Shown: in pieces, positions 1 to 12,377 of the stretch | Position numbering within the stretch: position 1 is the first letter of the stretch | Layout of the letters: every line of letters begins with the position of its first letter | Assembly: GCA_037043015.1 (NCBI GenBank) | Contig: CM073324.1 | Location: 6,469,013-6,533,012 of the forward strand | Source of the DNA: Bryum argenteum | Lineage: Eukaryota > Streptophyta > Bryopsida > Bryales > Bryaceae | DNA: 64,000 nt | Reading direction: 5' to 3' | Notes under the pieces: generated by a model | Database searches by the model: none | Told to the model about the DNA's origin: nothing | The model's input: the letters and a program-made list of their open reading frames with translations, nothing else | Translations under genes and position numbers: made by a program

Positions 1-64
1 AATTGCTTTCTGTTGGATACAGGGGCAACCCACTCGTTCATAAGTCCTAAAGTCTGCGAAGAGG

Positions 65-3000
65 ATGGGCTTGCATTTGAGCAAGGCAAGCAAGCCCATC
101 CAAGTGAGGTTTGCAAAAGGCAAGCCTCACCAAACATGCCTTGTAGCTACGGGAGTAGAAGTGAAGTGTCAAAACTTCACCTTTGTGGAAAACTTCACGG
201 TTTGTGAGATGGATGGGATTGATCTCATCTTGGGTAATACTTTCTTTGACACCTATGGGGTGGATATAAGGAGGCGGCCATTGAGTGTGGTTGCCAACCC
301 CGAAGGCAAGGAGATTGAGTTGGAGTTCACCAAGGCACCCAACATGTTGGGGAGTAGGATCAACTTGGTGAACTTAGAGGAGTTAGAGGAAACCCGGTTC
401 TTGATAATGCTAAGGACCGATTTGGGAGTTGAAGGGAATAAGCCCACTTCTAACTCAACACCTCCCAAGTGTATTCGGGAGGTCATCCAAGGCTTTGGTG
501 ATGTTCTCACGGAGGAGTTGCCGGATGAGTTACCGCCACGAAGAGAGGTTGATCACAAGATCGAGTTGGTGCCGGGAGCGGCACCGCCATCCAAGGCACC
601 TTACCGGATGAACCAAAGAGTGTTGGTAGAGTTGAAGAAACAACTCAATGAACTTTTGGAAAAGGGATATATCCGCCAAAGCAAGTCACCTTATGAAGCA
701 CCGGTCTTGTTTGTGGACAAGAAAGGAGGGAAACTACGCATGTGCGTGGATTACCAGGCGCTCAATAAGATCACTATAAAAAACAACTACCCTTTGCCTC
801 GAATTGATGATCTCTTTGACCGGTTGGCGGGGGCCAAGTATTTTAGCCGGATCGACTTGAAGTCGGGATATTACCAAATCTTGATTGCGGCCGAGGACGT
901 GGAGAAAACCGCTTGTAGGACTAGATATGGGTCTTATGAGTTTTTGGTGATGCCTTTTGGGTTGTGCAACGCCCCATCAACGTTCACAACCTTTATGAAT
1001 ACGGTGTTCCATCAAGAGATGGATGTGTTTGTCATTGTCTACATTGATGACATATTGGTGTTCTCCAAAACCGAGGAAGAGCATGCACAACACCTTGCAA
1101 TTGTGCTTCAAAAACTTAAGGACAATAAATTGTATGCAAATGGGGAGAAAAGTGAGTTTGGCTTGCAAGAAATTGAGTTCTTGGGACACATTATGACGGG
1201 GCAAGGTGTCAAACCGGACCACAAGAAGGTAGAAGCAATCAAGAAGTGGAGCCGACCTACTTCACAAAAAGGAGTGAGGTCATTTCTTGGGTTGGCTAAT
1301 TATTATAGGAGGTTCATAAATAACTTCTCCAAGATTGCTAAGCCCATGTCCGATTTGCTTAAGAAGAACTTGACCTTGGAGTGGACCGAGTCATGTGAGC
1401 AAGCCTTTCAAGAACTCAAGGAGAAACTCTCCTCCCCACCGGTATTGAAGTTCCCCGAGTTTGAGAAGCCTTTTGAGGTGCATACCGATGCAAGTGACTT
1501 TGCCATCGGGGGAGTGCTCATGCAAGAAGGAAGGTCAATTGCATTCGAGAGTAAGAAATTGGATGGCACTCAAATCAATTGGCCAACGCATGAAAAGGAG
1601 ATGTTTGCCGTGGTGCATTGTTTGAAGACATGGCAACATTACCTTGGTCTCCACAAGACCAAGGTATTCACCGATAATGTTTCATTGAAGTACTTTGAGA
1701 CACAAGCCAAAGTCACACCAAAGCAATTGAGGTGGTATGATACCTTAGCGCTTATGAATGTGGAGTTGATCCACAAGCCGGGCCGGGAGAACGTGGTGCC
1801 GGACGCACTAAGCCGGAAAGATGAACATAGGTCAAACACCACGCAAGTCTTGAAAGTGATGTATGCGGGAGAAGGTGATTTGGCAAAGCGGATAAGGGAG
1901 ACATATATGAAAGACCCCGAGGCTCAAAAGTTCTTAGGTGAACTTAGGTGTGGCAAGAAGCCCAAAGGTATCCGGCTTCACCAAGGTATGATCAAGTTCA
2001 AGCAAAATAGGGTGTATGTTCCAAATGGCAAGTTGAGGTTGAGTGTGCTCAAGGAGGAGCATGACAACCCCTTGGCCGGGCATAGGGGGGAGAAATCCAC
2101 CATATGCTCGGTTTCAAAGAGGTTCTATTGGCCCGGGATGAAGGAAGACATTGCCCATTATGTGAAAACTTGTATTACTTGTCAAGCCAACCGGGCGTCA
2201 TACCGAAAGCAAGTGGGTTTGTTAAGGCCTTTGCCTATCCCGGATGGTCCATGGGAGTGTGTCTCTATGGATTTCATTACAAGTCTTCCGGAGTCACGAG
2301 GGAGTGACGCCATCTTTGTGGTGGTTGATAGGTTTAGTAAGTTGGCAAGGATGGAGCCAACAAAAGGGACGGCGACCGCCTTTGAAACCGCGGTGCTCTT
2401 TTTCAACGTTTGGTGTCGGCACCATGGATTGCCAAAGGTGATTGTATCCGATAGAGACCCCAAGTTTACAAGTGCATTTCAGAAGCACTTGTTTAGGAGG
2501 ATGAAGACAAAGTTGACATTTAGTACGGCTTTTCACCCTCAAACCGATGGGCAAACGGAACGGGTGAATGGGGTCTTGAATCAATACCTTCGCAACTATG
2601 TGAGTGTAGACCAAAGTGATTGGAGTGAGTACTTGGGTTTGGCGGAGTTTAGCTACAATGCATCAAGGCATTCAGCTACGGGGCAATCGCCGTTCAAGGT
2701 GGCTTATGGAGTTGAGCCACTTATGCCTGCCGACCTAGCTTTGGAAGGACTGCAATCGGAGTCGGAACGAAGCCAAGTTGCTGAAGACTTTGTGGCCAAG
2801 AGAGAGCAACTACTTGAGAAGACCAAGTGGTACTTAGACAAGGCACAAAAGAGGTATGTGAAACAAGTTAACAAAGGGCGGCGCCATGAGGAGTATGAGG
2901 AGGGCCAAAAGGTGTGGTTGAATGTAAAGAACTTCACCTTACCGGATGGCTTGACTCCCAAATTCATGGCAAAGTATGCGGGTCCATTTGTCATTGCGAA

Positions 3001-3187
3001 ACGGTTGTTTGAGGATGTTTATAAGTTGGACTTACCACCGGAGATCAAGGTTCACCCCACCTTCCATGTGTCATTGCTCAAGCCATATCACGAAGATAAG
3101 GTGAGGCCGGAACGTAAGCAAGTGTTGCGGCCTCCACCCGAACTAGTTGGTGATCACCTAGAGTTTGAGGTAGAAGGCATTTTGTAA
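65..3187 (+). CDS. pol: Chromovirus pol: protease end, RT, RNase H, integrase
   Basis: A 1040-codon open frame. The protease catalytic motif LLDTGATHSF is in another frame at bases 10-40, and an indel near base 63 joins the two. RT shows [13 protein letters not shown], the MPFGLCNAP block and YIDD at about residues 326-329. RNase H shows [14 protein letters not shown]. Integrase has the HHCC zinc region (CITCQ at about 2170-2185) and the DDE acidic residues in SMDFI, SDRDPKF and DGQTERVN. The frame ends at 3187 just where the chromodomain should begin, because a MITE supplies the stop. No internal stop is seen, which points to a young element. Host codons and base composition are similar. Confidence 0.95.
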   Translation: MGLHLSKASKPIQVRFAKGKPHQTCLVATGVEVKCQNFTFVENFTVCEMDGIDLILGNTFFDTYGVDIRRRPLSVVANPEGKEIELEFTKAPNMLGSRINLVNLEELEETRFLIMLRTDLGVEGNKPTSNSTPPKCIREVIQGFGDVLTEELPDELPPRREVDHKIELVPGAAPPSKAPYRMNQRVLVELKKQLNELLEKGYIRQSKSPYEAPVLFVDKKGGKLRMCVDYQALNKITIKNNYPLPRIDDLFDRLAGAKYFSRIDLKSGYYQILIAAEDVEKTACRTRYGSYEFLVMPFGLCNAPSTFTTFMNTVFHQEMDVFVIVYIDDILVFSKTEEEHAQHLAIVLQKLKDNKLYANGEKSEFGLQEIEFLGHIMTGQGVKPDHKKVEAIKKWSRPTSQKGVRSFLGLANYYRRFINNFSKIAKPMSDLLKKNLTLEWTESCEQAFQELKEKLSSPPVLKFPEFEKPFEVHTDASDFAIGGVLMQEGRSIAFESKKLDGTQINWPTHEKEMFAVVHCLKTWQHYLGLHKTKVFTDNVSLKYFETQAKVTPKQLRWYDTLALMNVELIHKPGRENVVPDALSRKDEHRSNTTQVLKVMYAGEGDLAKRIRETYMKDPEAQKFLGELRCGKKPKGIRLHQGMIKFKQNRVYVPNGKLRLSVLKEEHDNPLAGHRGEKSTICSVSKRFYWPGMKEDIAHYVKTCITCQANRASYRKQVGLLRPLPIPDGPWECVSMDFITSLPESRGSDAIFVVVDRFSKLARMEPTKGTATAFETAVLFFNVWCRHHGLPKVIVSDRDPKFTSAFQKHLFRRMKTKLTFSTAFHPQTDGQTERVNGVLNQYLRNYVSVDQSDWSEYLGLAEFSYNASRHSATGQSPFKVAYGVEPLMPADLALEGLQSESERSQVAEDFVAKREQLLEKTKWYLDKAQKRYVKQVNKGRRHEEYEEGQKVWLNVKNFTLPDGLTPKFMAKYAGPFVIAKRLFEDVYKLDLPPEIKVHPTFHVSLLKPYHEDKVRPERKQVLRPPPELVGDHLEFEVEGIL

Positions 3188-3674
3188 AGGTAGAGGCCCT
3201 GGCCCGAGGGCCTCACGCGTCGTGAGGGACCGGAGGAGCCCGGCAGGGCGCCAGCCCGGACGGGCGACGGAGGTCGCTCACGACACGTGGAGGCCCGAAG
3301 GGCGGGGCCTCTACCGGCCTAAAGCACTGCTGAAAATTTCCAAACCTGCCCGAAGCAGCAGGCCGTGTGAAGCTGTCGATGTAGGATGTAGCTGTCGATG
3401 TACGATGAAGGAGCCAGTGAGATTAGAGAATTGATTTCCAATCGTTTGACTTGAGTTCTTTTCGGAATCTAAAATTTCAGAATTGAATTGCTCATTGTAA
3501 ATGTTGATTGATGATTTCATATTTCATATTTAAACCTGCCCGAGCTGCCCGTGCATTTTTTTTGCACTGTGAGGAAATCTCACGGTGCAAAAGTAAAATT
3601 GCACTGTGAGTTGGTTTCTCCCACTAGTGAGGCGGCCTGAGAAAGAAAGGGAAATTTTCCAGCAGTGCTTTAGG
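3185..3674. mobile_element. Outer MITE-like insertion with TAAAGCACTGCTG inverted ends
   Basis: The right end, 3650-3672, is nearly the reverse complement of 3320-3341, with one base missing on the left. Together they form about 22-bp terminal inverted repeats beginning TAAAGCACTGCTG. The insertion separates the pol frame from the chromodomain: reading resumes in register after about 3675. The inverted match may extend outwards into GGCATTT / AAATGCC, so the exact boundary and the target duplication are uncertain. No ORF is present. Inside, 3570-3600 holds a short hairpin built from TTGCACTGTGAG and its complement. Confidence 0.7.
3190..3319. mobile_element. Inner GC-rich foldback element with TAAAG target duplication
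   Basis: About 130 bp, very GC-rich, and almost entirely an imperfect palindrome: the arm starting GTAGAGGCCC pairs with the arm ending GGGCCTCTAC. TAAAG flanks it on both sides (3185-3189 and 3320-3324), as expected for a 5-bp target duplication. The target lies in the terminal repeat of the surrounding MITE. It is non-coding and I do not recognise the family. Confidence 0.65.
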
Positions 3675-3839
3675 AAATGCCGGAACACCAAGAAGAAGGG
3701 CAAAGAATACTTGGTGAAGTGGCGGGGGTACCATGAGAAGGAAGCAACATGGGTTGAGGCCAAGTACATGGCAAATGCAAAGGAGATGGTGGAAAGGTAT
3801 GAAAGCCAACGGAGATCCAAGACACCGAGAAAGCATTGA
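3675..3839 (+). pseudogene. Chromodomain of the chromovirus integrase, cut off from pol
   Basis: After the MITE the frame reads KCRNTKKKGKEYLVKWRGY and then KEATWVEAKYM. These carry the chromodomain core: the YLVKWRGY strand, the conserved Trp in ATW, and the C-terminal helix. In chromoviruses this domain follows integrase and is thought to direct integration to marked chromatin. Here it has no start of its own and is read only with about 60 MITE-derived codons upstream, so it is a stranded fragment. The stop codon is at 3837-3839. Confidence 0.9.
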
Positions 3840-4688
3840 TGAGGACATCAACCTTTGAAGTGGGGGTGAATCACCACACTTGTGTAGACTTGGCCTAAGT
3901 TTTGTCTAGTATTTGGTGCAAATTGCACATGTTGTAATACTTTGTTGACAATAAAGTTGCAAATTGAATGGCAAGTTTCCATGATTGCATGTTGAATGTG
4001 AGATTTGTCCTAGTCTCATGTTGGATTGCTAGGTTGGTTAGAAGAGGTTGAAGGATACGCGAAGCCAATACTTGGAATGCTGCAAAAAATGGACCTTGGC
4101 TTGGGAATTGTGAGTGGGTGAATCCCCATGACTCTCAAGCTTAGGACTTGCTCGGGCGGGAGCAAGATAGTGGCACGAGCTCATAAAAGTGCCCTTTGCG
4201 GGTTGACCATTGTCAACGCATAGGTTGGCCATCCATGTCTCGGTAGGGTGAAGCAAAGGCTAGGTTGGGCGGGACTTAGCATTATCCCTAGGCGAGCAAA
4301 GTTCACCACTTGAGAGCCTAAGTGCTTAAAAGAGGGCTTGGTGTTGCGACCAAGAAAGTATTGGTTAGCCTTGAATTTATTCCTAAGTCATGTGAGTATG
4401 ATAGGCTAGTTGAGCCTAACTTGGGGCCATTAGGGGCATTCCAAGTAAGTCTCAAAGTAGATAGGTCTAGATTTTGTAGGTCCTTTGAAGGCAAACTCTA
4501 GGGTGCCAAGGACCTTAGACCTATCTAATGCCACCTTTGAGGACTTAGCCAATTTCTAAGTGGAAGGATGCTTAGAGCATTGCGGGGCTAGCTACCCTAG
4601 AACGCAATGCAAGTGCCAAGGAGGAGGCTACCTCAAGAACTTGGTACTGCCGACAAGAGAGATTGTCGATGAGGACATCGACGCTGTT
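3840..4688 (+). other. Chromovirus 3' untranslated internal region
   Basis: No ORF of interest. The stop-proximal block (GATGAGGACATC, then a purine stretch ending GTGGGGGTGA, at about 3837-3870) recurs at about 4668-4701 immediately before the LTR. The region therefore looks like an expansion between two copies of the polypurine neighbourhood. Confidence 0.6.
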
Positions 4689-4701
4689 TGGTGGGGGTGA
4701 G
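4689..4701 (+). promoter_or_regulatory. Polypurine tract of the chromovirus
   Basis: The purine-rich run TGGTGGGGGTGAG directly abuts the first bases of the 3' LTR (TGTCACATCCC). This is where plus-strand DNA synthesis is primed in LTR retrotransposons. The call rests on position and composition. Confidence 0.75.
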
Positions 4702-6013
4702 TGTCACATCCCTTTCAAAAGGATGCCCGAACACGGTGGTGAGCCAAGAGGACCCCGGGAGTGACGTCCCGGGCTTGGCAAGAGACAAGGTGAAGTGACT
4801 AAGGGGAGTCCCGAGCAAACAGCACGCAATGGCGTCGTGCTCGGGACGAACTTGGTGGTGTGCTTTACATGGTTGGAAACCTTGTTTAAGCACGCACCCA
4901 TAGGTCCAAAGAACGCGCGATTTGGAGTTGTGAGTCATGAGATATGGCTCTCCAAAGTTGGAGCGCGTTCCGGGACACTCCGGGACTCGGGAGTGTTGCC
5001 TTTCGGGACTCAAAATGTCGTCCTTCTTGGATGGCGGCATGTTGCGTGTCTTTGGAAAGCTCTATACAAGAGCTTTCCAAAATGCTAAGGATCGTGAGGA
5101 GCAAAGCAATGCTTTGGGAGATATGGCTCTCCAAAGCATCGGGACTTCGGGACTCCGGGACTGCTGCCTCCCGGGACTCCCGAATGTTCAGAGGAGCATA
5201 ACTCCCTTATAGAAGCTCCGATTGGGACAAGTGAGGAGTCTATCGACATCTACTCAAAGAGTAGATGTCGAAAATGGGCTCGCACGTCCCATTTGGATAA
5301 CTGAGCTACAAGTTAGCCCGAGAAGAAGATACGGCCCGTTTTTGAGGCTAAGGCAAAAACGGGTGGTCTTCCAAAACAAAAGTGTGTCACGGAAGGCCCC
5401 TCAACACAAGAGGGGGGGGCCTACCGAAGACTCCAGAGAGTACTATGAGGAGGGGTGGTCTCCCTCCTCACTTCCACATGGTGCTGAGGAGAGCCGGGGT
5501 GGCTCTAAGGGGTGAGGCTTGGGATGGAGCCTCACTCCCGCACCTTGGGCACTATGGGATGCTTGTGGTGTGCATCCCGAAACATTGGGTTGGAAAAGTG
5601 TCCCGCTCCAAACTAGTCCCCGTGAAAAGTAGTGCCGGTTTCCGGTAATGTCCCGAAGACATGAATGGAAGGGGACTAGTGGGGAGTTGGACAATATGCA
5701 AGGGCGGTTAGCTCCGGGGGTGAGTAGTGCCACCCTTGGGAGCTTGGACATGTGTGGAAGGCCGCCCCGTGCCACCAAGTGGCATGCCCATGTGTTTTGT
5801 AGGAGTTCCGGTTTACGGGTTCCGGGTAATGAGTTGGGGGAGTCAAGGTGGGTTGGACACCTTGACTAGAAATGGTGCTAACATTGTGTGTGCTTGGCAT
5901 GTGCAGTGTTAGCTAAGTTGTGGCCGGTTGCTACCAACAAAGTAAGCCGTGATTCCGCTACCAAGTAAGACTTACTTGAAGAAAAAGAGTTGGGATTAAT
6001 TAGGGCCGCGACA
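4702..6013 (+). repeat. 3' LTR of the chromovirus
   Basis: A 1312-bp repeat beginning TGTCACATCCC and ending GGCCGCGACA (TG...CA). The 5' partner is outside the window. Its right part reappears inverted at 14447-14541 and 16749-17461, which confirms the boundary at GCGACA. Inside are a perfect 12-bp-stem hairpin (5051-5062 pairing with 5070-5081) and a second inverted repeat near 5111-5143 sharing GATATGGCTCTCCAAAG with 4940-4956. No clear TATA box was found. Confidence 0.88.
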
Positions 6014-7719
6014 TTCCATGGCAAAGGTTTGTAGTATTAGGTTGAATTTAGACATTGCAAAGGTGAAATATATCTCATTGAGTGCTGACGACGTTACTGC
6101 GTGTGACAACCAACAATGGTTGAATGTGCACATCTATTACTGTGTTAATTTTCGTCATAAGAGTCACATGTTAAGTATTCAGAGAGTTCGTGATGCTGCC
6201 GCAGCAAAAAACCTTACTATGATGATCATTGAACAGCTGTATGTCCATGGACTCATAAATCCAGACTCTGATTATCCATCTAGAGTCAAGTTTTTTGCTG
6301 AAAAACTAATATCGTTTGGAGCTCATGGTGCTGCAGTTTTCCAAGGCTCAATGGCTGGTGTTATTCGAAGCCTCAAAGAGGAGTTTGCTCCATGTGTGAT
6401 TAGTATTCATGACTTTGCTCATCGAACTGATTTGGCAGTGGAGGCTCTTTCAAAACTTCCATTAGTTTCTAGGCTTGAAAATCTTTGCAATTCCTTATAC
6501 CAGTATTTTAGTTGTTCTCCCAAACGCCATTTGGAGTTTACCAAGCTTGCCAAAGTTGTGGAGACAGAAGAATTGAAGATCCTTAACAAGATCGACACCC
6601 GCTGGATTTCCTTGCTTAAGCCTTTGAAGCGCATTTCGAATATAAGACGTTGATTGTGAAGCTTGGAGAAGATCAGGAAAGAATTGCTCAACGCAACCTT
6701 TCCCTTCTTTGTGATGCAACCACACTCCTTGCTCTACCTTGCATCCTTCATTTGCTTGAATGCGTTCAATCATTGATTAAATTTGCACAATCCCGCAATG
6801 TTTTTGTTTTAGATTTCATTGTGGCTGTGAAAATTTGTCAAAGTGAATTGTTTGAAATGTATTGTGATGGTGCTACTTCGTACCAACCTTTGCATTTTCA
6901 GCTTTTTACAGATGTGGTTAATAACCACTCATACACCATTTCACAAGAATGGGTTATGGATTTGAACAAGCAAGGTGAGACTTTATCCTTCCGCATCAAT
7001 GGGCAAAGTTATCCAGCACATTCCATTGATCCACTAACAGGTGGGGAGATCTCGGTGGGCAAGAATGACATCCAGGATGCCATTAGGAGTGTCAAAGGTT
7101 AATGTTTAGCTGCTGCGGAGTTGGTGATATCGCAATTGGAGAATCGATTTCCCAATTGTGACATCATGGAGGCATTAGGCATCACGTTCCCGCAATTCTG
7201 GTTGCAGGAAAGTTGTGACGACCTTTTCTATGTTCACTTGGCAACAATCAAAACGTGGTTTTGCACCACGAAGTATGTGACAGATTTATCCAACAATGTG
7301 ATGCCAAGGCAAGAAATTGATGCTCCCCTCGATGCTAAGCTCTTAGACATGCAAACATCGTTGTTCAAGATGACCATGCGTAGCCAAGCGCCAAAGGCCA
7401 TGGAGAATCTAGATTCCATGAATCCATGACCAAGATGTGGCAAAAGCTTGGGTGTAATGCTTTACTTTTGAGTAAGCTTAGCGTGTACATGAAATTTGCA
7501 CAAATTGCCATTACGGCCGTGTTGGGGTCTTGCGAGGACGAGAAAACCTTCTCAACATTGGCGTCTATGAAAAATCGATTGCGAAACGGGTTGGGTGGTG
7601 GATTGGACACATGCATCCGTTTGTATGGACAAGATTGGTGGACTCTGGAGTCATTCCCATATGCAGATGCATATGAGAATTGGAGGCAGGCACGAGAGAG
7701 AATTGCAGTGAATCACTAA
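6014..7719 (+). pseudogene. hAT-superfamily transposase (ZNF862/DUF4371-like), broken
   Basis: Four consecutive pieces in shifting frames (6018-6653, 6650-7102, 7121-7429, 7426-7719) read as one hAT transposase lacking its N-terminus. Recognisable blocks are ISLSADDVTACDNQQW, FGAHGAAVFQGSM, SIHDFAHRTDLAVEAL, FSCSPKRHLEFTKLA, DTRWISLLKPLKR, and the C-terminal dimerisation region SCEDEKTFSTLASMKNRLRN ending before 7719. hAT enzymes cut and paste DNA through an RNase H-fold core. At least two frameshifts and a stop at 7100 make this copy inactive. It starts directly after the chromovirus LTR, so its 5' end was probably separated by that insertion. Confidence 0.88.
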
Positions 7720-10700
7720 TATTCTGTTTTTCACAACATTTGCTGGTCCATGGCATATCTTGATTATCTCTTAAATTGATTGCTAACTGAGGTAGGGGTG
7801 GGTGGGGTTTGAAGCTACAAAGGGCAGTCTCCTTTTACTAGGAGAAGGGTTCAATTCCCCCATCAAACTGTGTTGAGTTCAATGCGCAGGTTGGAGTTTG
7901 ATATCCATCTCTCCTAGCATCTATGGCTCCATGCACAATCGGTTTCAGTTCTCTTTTAAGTAATTTGACATTCTTTCGAGACTCCTTCTCTCAATAATTT
8001 ATATATTTTTTGAAATCATGGCTAATAATACTTTGGTTTCTCCTTTTCAAGAAATGGAATGTTCAACATTACTTGGTGCATCAAACTGCATTGGCAGGTT
8101 TGACGACAAACTTTACTGGTATGCTTTTACCTTTTTGCGTCGACAAAACTAATGTTGTTGATCATGTTACTAGGTTGATGCAAAGTTCTGCGGACAATTT
8201 ATACAAGTAAGTTCTTTTATCTTCTCTGGATTTTTTTTTGTGAAACTGTTGACTTGAAGTCTGATAATGTTGTTGTACCCACTAGAGACCAAAGCACACA
8301 CGACTTTGTGTAAACAAAACAAAAGCATGTTCCGTTGAACAATCCGTTCAAGGATGAAATCAGAAGAAGCCAGTGGGAAGGTGAAAAAATGATTCGTGTT
8401 CTTTGGATCGTTTCAACTTTCAAGTCAAATCTTGACATCACGGAGTGTTATATGCTATGCATCTTATCTCACATTTTTCTTCCTTATCCTCAAGATTATT
8501 TAGACTATGAGTTTAAAGTGCATAACTTATTTGTTGCCCTATTCAGCAAGTTAATTCTTTTTCACTTCATATTTAAGTAAAGTAGTTCACTAGAAAGGTT
8601 TTATAAAAATTCTTACATAAAATTACTATGTGTGATATGTGCGATATGTAAACTTCTGGACCCTTTGAAGACCAAGGATTCATGACTTTATCTGATTCAA
8701 GGAATAATACATTGAATATCATGAATGGACACAATGTTAGTATTTGATTTATCATTCAACACTAATCCATATTAGTGATATGATAGACTGTGTCTTTTCA
8801 TAGTTTTATATGCATGAGATTATTATTAGCTTAAAAAAGTCAAGTATTGTTTATGGCATTTTACTTGCGGTCATTTTCATGCGTGCCTGTGCTATCTAAA
8901 GGTTCATAGTCATCACTTTGCCGTCATGTGAGGCTTCTTTTGTGGTGAAGGTTTGTTGTGCTTCCTCTGGAAATTTTGCTTCATTAAGTGTGCTCTGAAT
9001 TTACACTGTGCAAGTTTTGCTAAATTTTAATCTCGTGTGAAAATCGCCAAAATGAGCCCCTTATGTGTATGGTATAGCCACATAACTCTGTATTATAACC
9101 CTAGAACGTCGGAGCCCATAACCGTGGCCTGAACTTTGATATGCCTTACTCTGAATCCTCCATTTCGCCACTTTACCTGAAAGTAAAATATTTTATTTTA
9201 TTTTTCGTAGATGTGATCACATGCTTTTCATATGCTGTAAAAATTTCAGATTTTTTTGGGAAGATTTGAAATTCAAGTGAATTTTCAAAGAAAAACCAAA
9301 AATAATTCATATCAAATACAAATCACTTTCAAAAAATCTGAAATTTTTAGAATAAGGGGACATTGTAGTGAAGAATAGCATGGTGTAATCCTTGGTTTCG
9401 TGTCATGCTATATTTGAAAATTGAGAAAGAGACCCTATAGGCATGTAAACTTAAGGTGTCGATGAAATCACTAGATATTAGGAATTTCTTGAAATTCTAA
9501 CTTGGAGTAGAAACAAGACTTGGTAAGATTCATTTTATGAATTGAGCTTGAACTCAAAAGAGATCATTTAGTTGCCTAAATTTGAGACTTAATAAAAGTA
9601 GGAAAAAGTTGCAGAAATGCAATGTGTGGTGATTTGTTTTTAACCATTCTTTCAACTTTCATACCACATGTGATCTTAGGAAATACCTTAAATGACCTCA
9701 AATGAATTCCATGATATGCTATTATCATTCATAAATCCAATTACAAAAATCATGAATGAAATTCATCCCGCAATAATAGGTTACAGTGAGAAATGTTCTG
9801 TTCATCGGACATAAAATGGCCGCTTCGACGTTCCAGGGATAAAATACTTATGGAGCCAGTTGATGTTGCTTATGAAAATTTCCATTCGCTTTTACCAGAT
9901 TTTACAAATCAATTGGGTGCCAAAAAACCACATTCTGAAACTTCAGGGTTAGCAAGAGAGGCCCCCGGTGTAGGGCGGAGGTAGCGACTCGCTCTACCAC
10001 CTGAATTTAAGAATTTAAAGGCTGCCTATAACCAACCACATGTTCACTAATTTCAAATTAAGGTACCTTTCTATTTCCAGATCGAGACAGCCACCATTAA
10101 CCATGATCATTTATTGATAGTTAATGTTGCAAGATTGCAGCTGACACATGCCAAAATAGCCATTGTTCATCCGCATGATTGGAATAAGGGGTAATCTACA
10201 GACTGCTTTTGGGTACCCGGTCCATTATAGGTACGTCGACCTTATATCAAGGTAATTTCCAATAGGATTAGTAAAAATGAGCATTGGACTCTCTGTCATT
10301 GCCCTATAGCCACCAAAAGTACAAATCACCATAGTTATAGCTTCCCCCTCCCAAAGCCACATCTGCATATTTGATTATGGTATATTTTCTGAACCCCAAA
10401 GTTCTCCGTTGTCTAAGTTAACTTGAAAATGGGATTCATCAATATTTTCCATAAAATTTTCATAAAATTTGCCGTCCCTAAATCCACTTTGTAAAACCCC
10501 TATATGGTATGCTACTTCCAAATTTCCAATTCAATTAATTCTCTTTTTCAGAATTACAAAGCAGTCTGCCAGCTTGTGCTATTAGAACTATATTTATGGG
10601 CAATTATAAATTGGTGCTGATCATGAATAAGTGATCTTCTTCCATCCTTGGGGTCAATAGATTGTCTATTATATTCAAGGCTAGAAGCAAGTAGATTTTT

Positions 10701-12360
10701 TATTATATTCACAGTTAGAAGCAAGCAAAAGAGAGAGAGCCAATTGAATCAACAATTTAGAAGAAAATTTGACTCTTATCTTTTTGTATTGTTCTAAACT
10801 CTGAAGCAATCAAGGATAGAGGTATTAAATCCATGTTGACTGTTTTGGACCACGCCTGGTTGTGACTTTGATGAGAAGCCATTTTTGCAATCCATGCCTA
10901 CAGGTGGATACAGGTGGTTTGTTACAGGTGGTTGAAATCGCCACATCCTCATGATTATTGCCAACAAGCCGCTCGTTTTTTGCCACCATCGACGTACCTT
11001 GATACGGTTAGCATGACGTGCTCCTCTAAAATTTTGAGAGAATGCTTGGATAATATGAGATGCCATGGAGGGCCTCATCCTCAATCATCCGAGCAATCAT
11101 AGTTTATTTAATTGCGAATTTGGAACTTGTCGTAATGATTGTAGTGGCTCCTTGTTTGGGTTGAGCTCATAAACAGGCTTCTTATTTTCCATAATCTATA
11201 GATAATATGAATACAAAATTCAATATCAACAAATTACCAAATAACATAAGAAAACATAATTATATGAGGAATCAATACCTACAATGTAGCTTACATCAAG
11301 TAATCACCTTTTTGCCATTAATTCAACACACCTTAGTTCTTGTACTCTACTTTGATAATTTTTCTCCCTCATTTTAACTATTTTTATCATGCATTAGTCC
11401 TATGAATCCAAAACCTTAAATTTCTCAACAAGAAAGATTTGACTTACTATATTTAACTTTTTCATGTATATGGTTTGAATAATTTGTAAACACTCTTCTT
11501 GTATGATTGGATATGTAACTAGCTTGACTTTAACCCTTAAACGACAACCACATCCCGAGGAGTTGGGTTTTCCTCTTATTTTCCATCAAATAGAGAGCCT
11601 TATCAACCGCTTTTGACTGCAACAGTCTCATCCGGCGCAACTTGGGGTGCGAAATCCAATGTGCCGAAAATCAAGTATTCAAGTGTTGCGATGTGCAATT
11701 CCTTGCAATTGCTAATGTTCCGAAGAGGCGCTCTCATTGTTTCTTGGGTTTGCCCATTGCACAACCCGTTGAACAGTCGTGGTTCCATGTGGTTCGGTGC
11801 TCCATTCACAACTCTATTTTGCTATCATTTGTATAGCGATTTTTGGTTGCATTGGTTATTTTAGAACGTTTGGAGAGCCGTTGGTGAGCCAGGAACTTCC
11901 TGTCCGCCTGACTTAAAGCAAGATGGTTAGGGTTTCAAGAAACGACGTTGAGAGAGGAACGTTGAGCTCAAACGGGTGTGGTGCGATTGAAATATCAGAC
12001 CTCAACGAGATGACTCAACAACATTTGCAAATAGTGAGAGAAGTTTATGGTGCTGAATTCTTTACTCATCTTACTGTATTTTGCTTTGAAATGAGCTCGT
12101 GAATAGTCTGTAATGAGCTTTTAAATGGTCTGTAATGAGATTGTGAATGGTGCTTGCTACAAAGACTTATGAATGGTCTGTTCAAATTTTGGTGAATGTT
12201 TAGTTTTTTGTGGATGGTGATTGTGAATGGTAATTGTGACCAGAGCTTATGAATGCAAGTTATAACAATGAGTTTGGTAAGCTCTGAGCAAAATGAGCAA
12301 AATTGGTAAACAATGAGCTTCATATGGTCTCATCTGGGCTTGGTATGGTACATTTTCTTG
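7720..12360. other. Long AT-rich stretch without recognisable gene
   Basis: Only short ORFs occur. Two merit a note. A minus-strand ORF at 10794-11084 (96 codons, containing ANRIKVRRWWQ) could be a decayed gene piece that I cannot name. A plus-strand ORF beginning at 11923 (MVRVSRNDVERG, about 60 codons) has no family I recognise. At 12100-12250 the motif TGAATGGT recurs irregularly. A tRNA-like B box (GGGTTCAATTCCC) is near 7846 without a clear A box. No rRNA, tRNA or LTR pair was seen. Confidence 0.6.
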
Positions 12361-12377
12361 CATCATGGCCATGGCAT

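Larger units (their letters stand above)
1..6013 (+). mobile_element. Ty3 chromovirus LTR retrotransposon, 3' portion
   Basis: The window opens inside the protease of a Ty3 element and runs through RT, RNase H, integrase, a chromodomain fragment, a 3' untranslated stretch, a purine-rich tract and a complete 3' LTR (4702-6013). The 5' LTR and gag must lie to the left of the window. Domain order and the chromodomain after integrase place it in the chromovirus branch of Metaviridae; a Tekay-like lineage is an inference. Right of the LTR the sequence is hAT transposase from its first codons, so the element probably inserted into an older hAT copy. An inverted partial copy of the same LTR lies at 14447-17461. 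The element cannot be autonomous as it stands: the protease is shifted near base 63 and the integrase tail is cut by MITEs. Confidence 0.93.
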
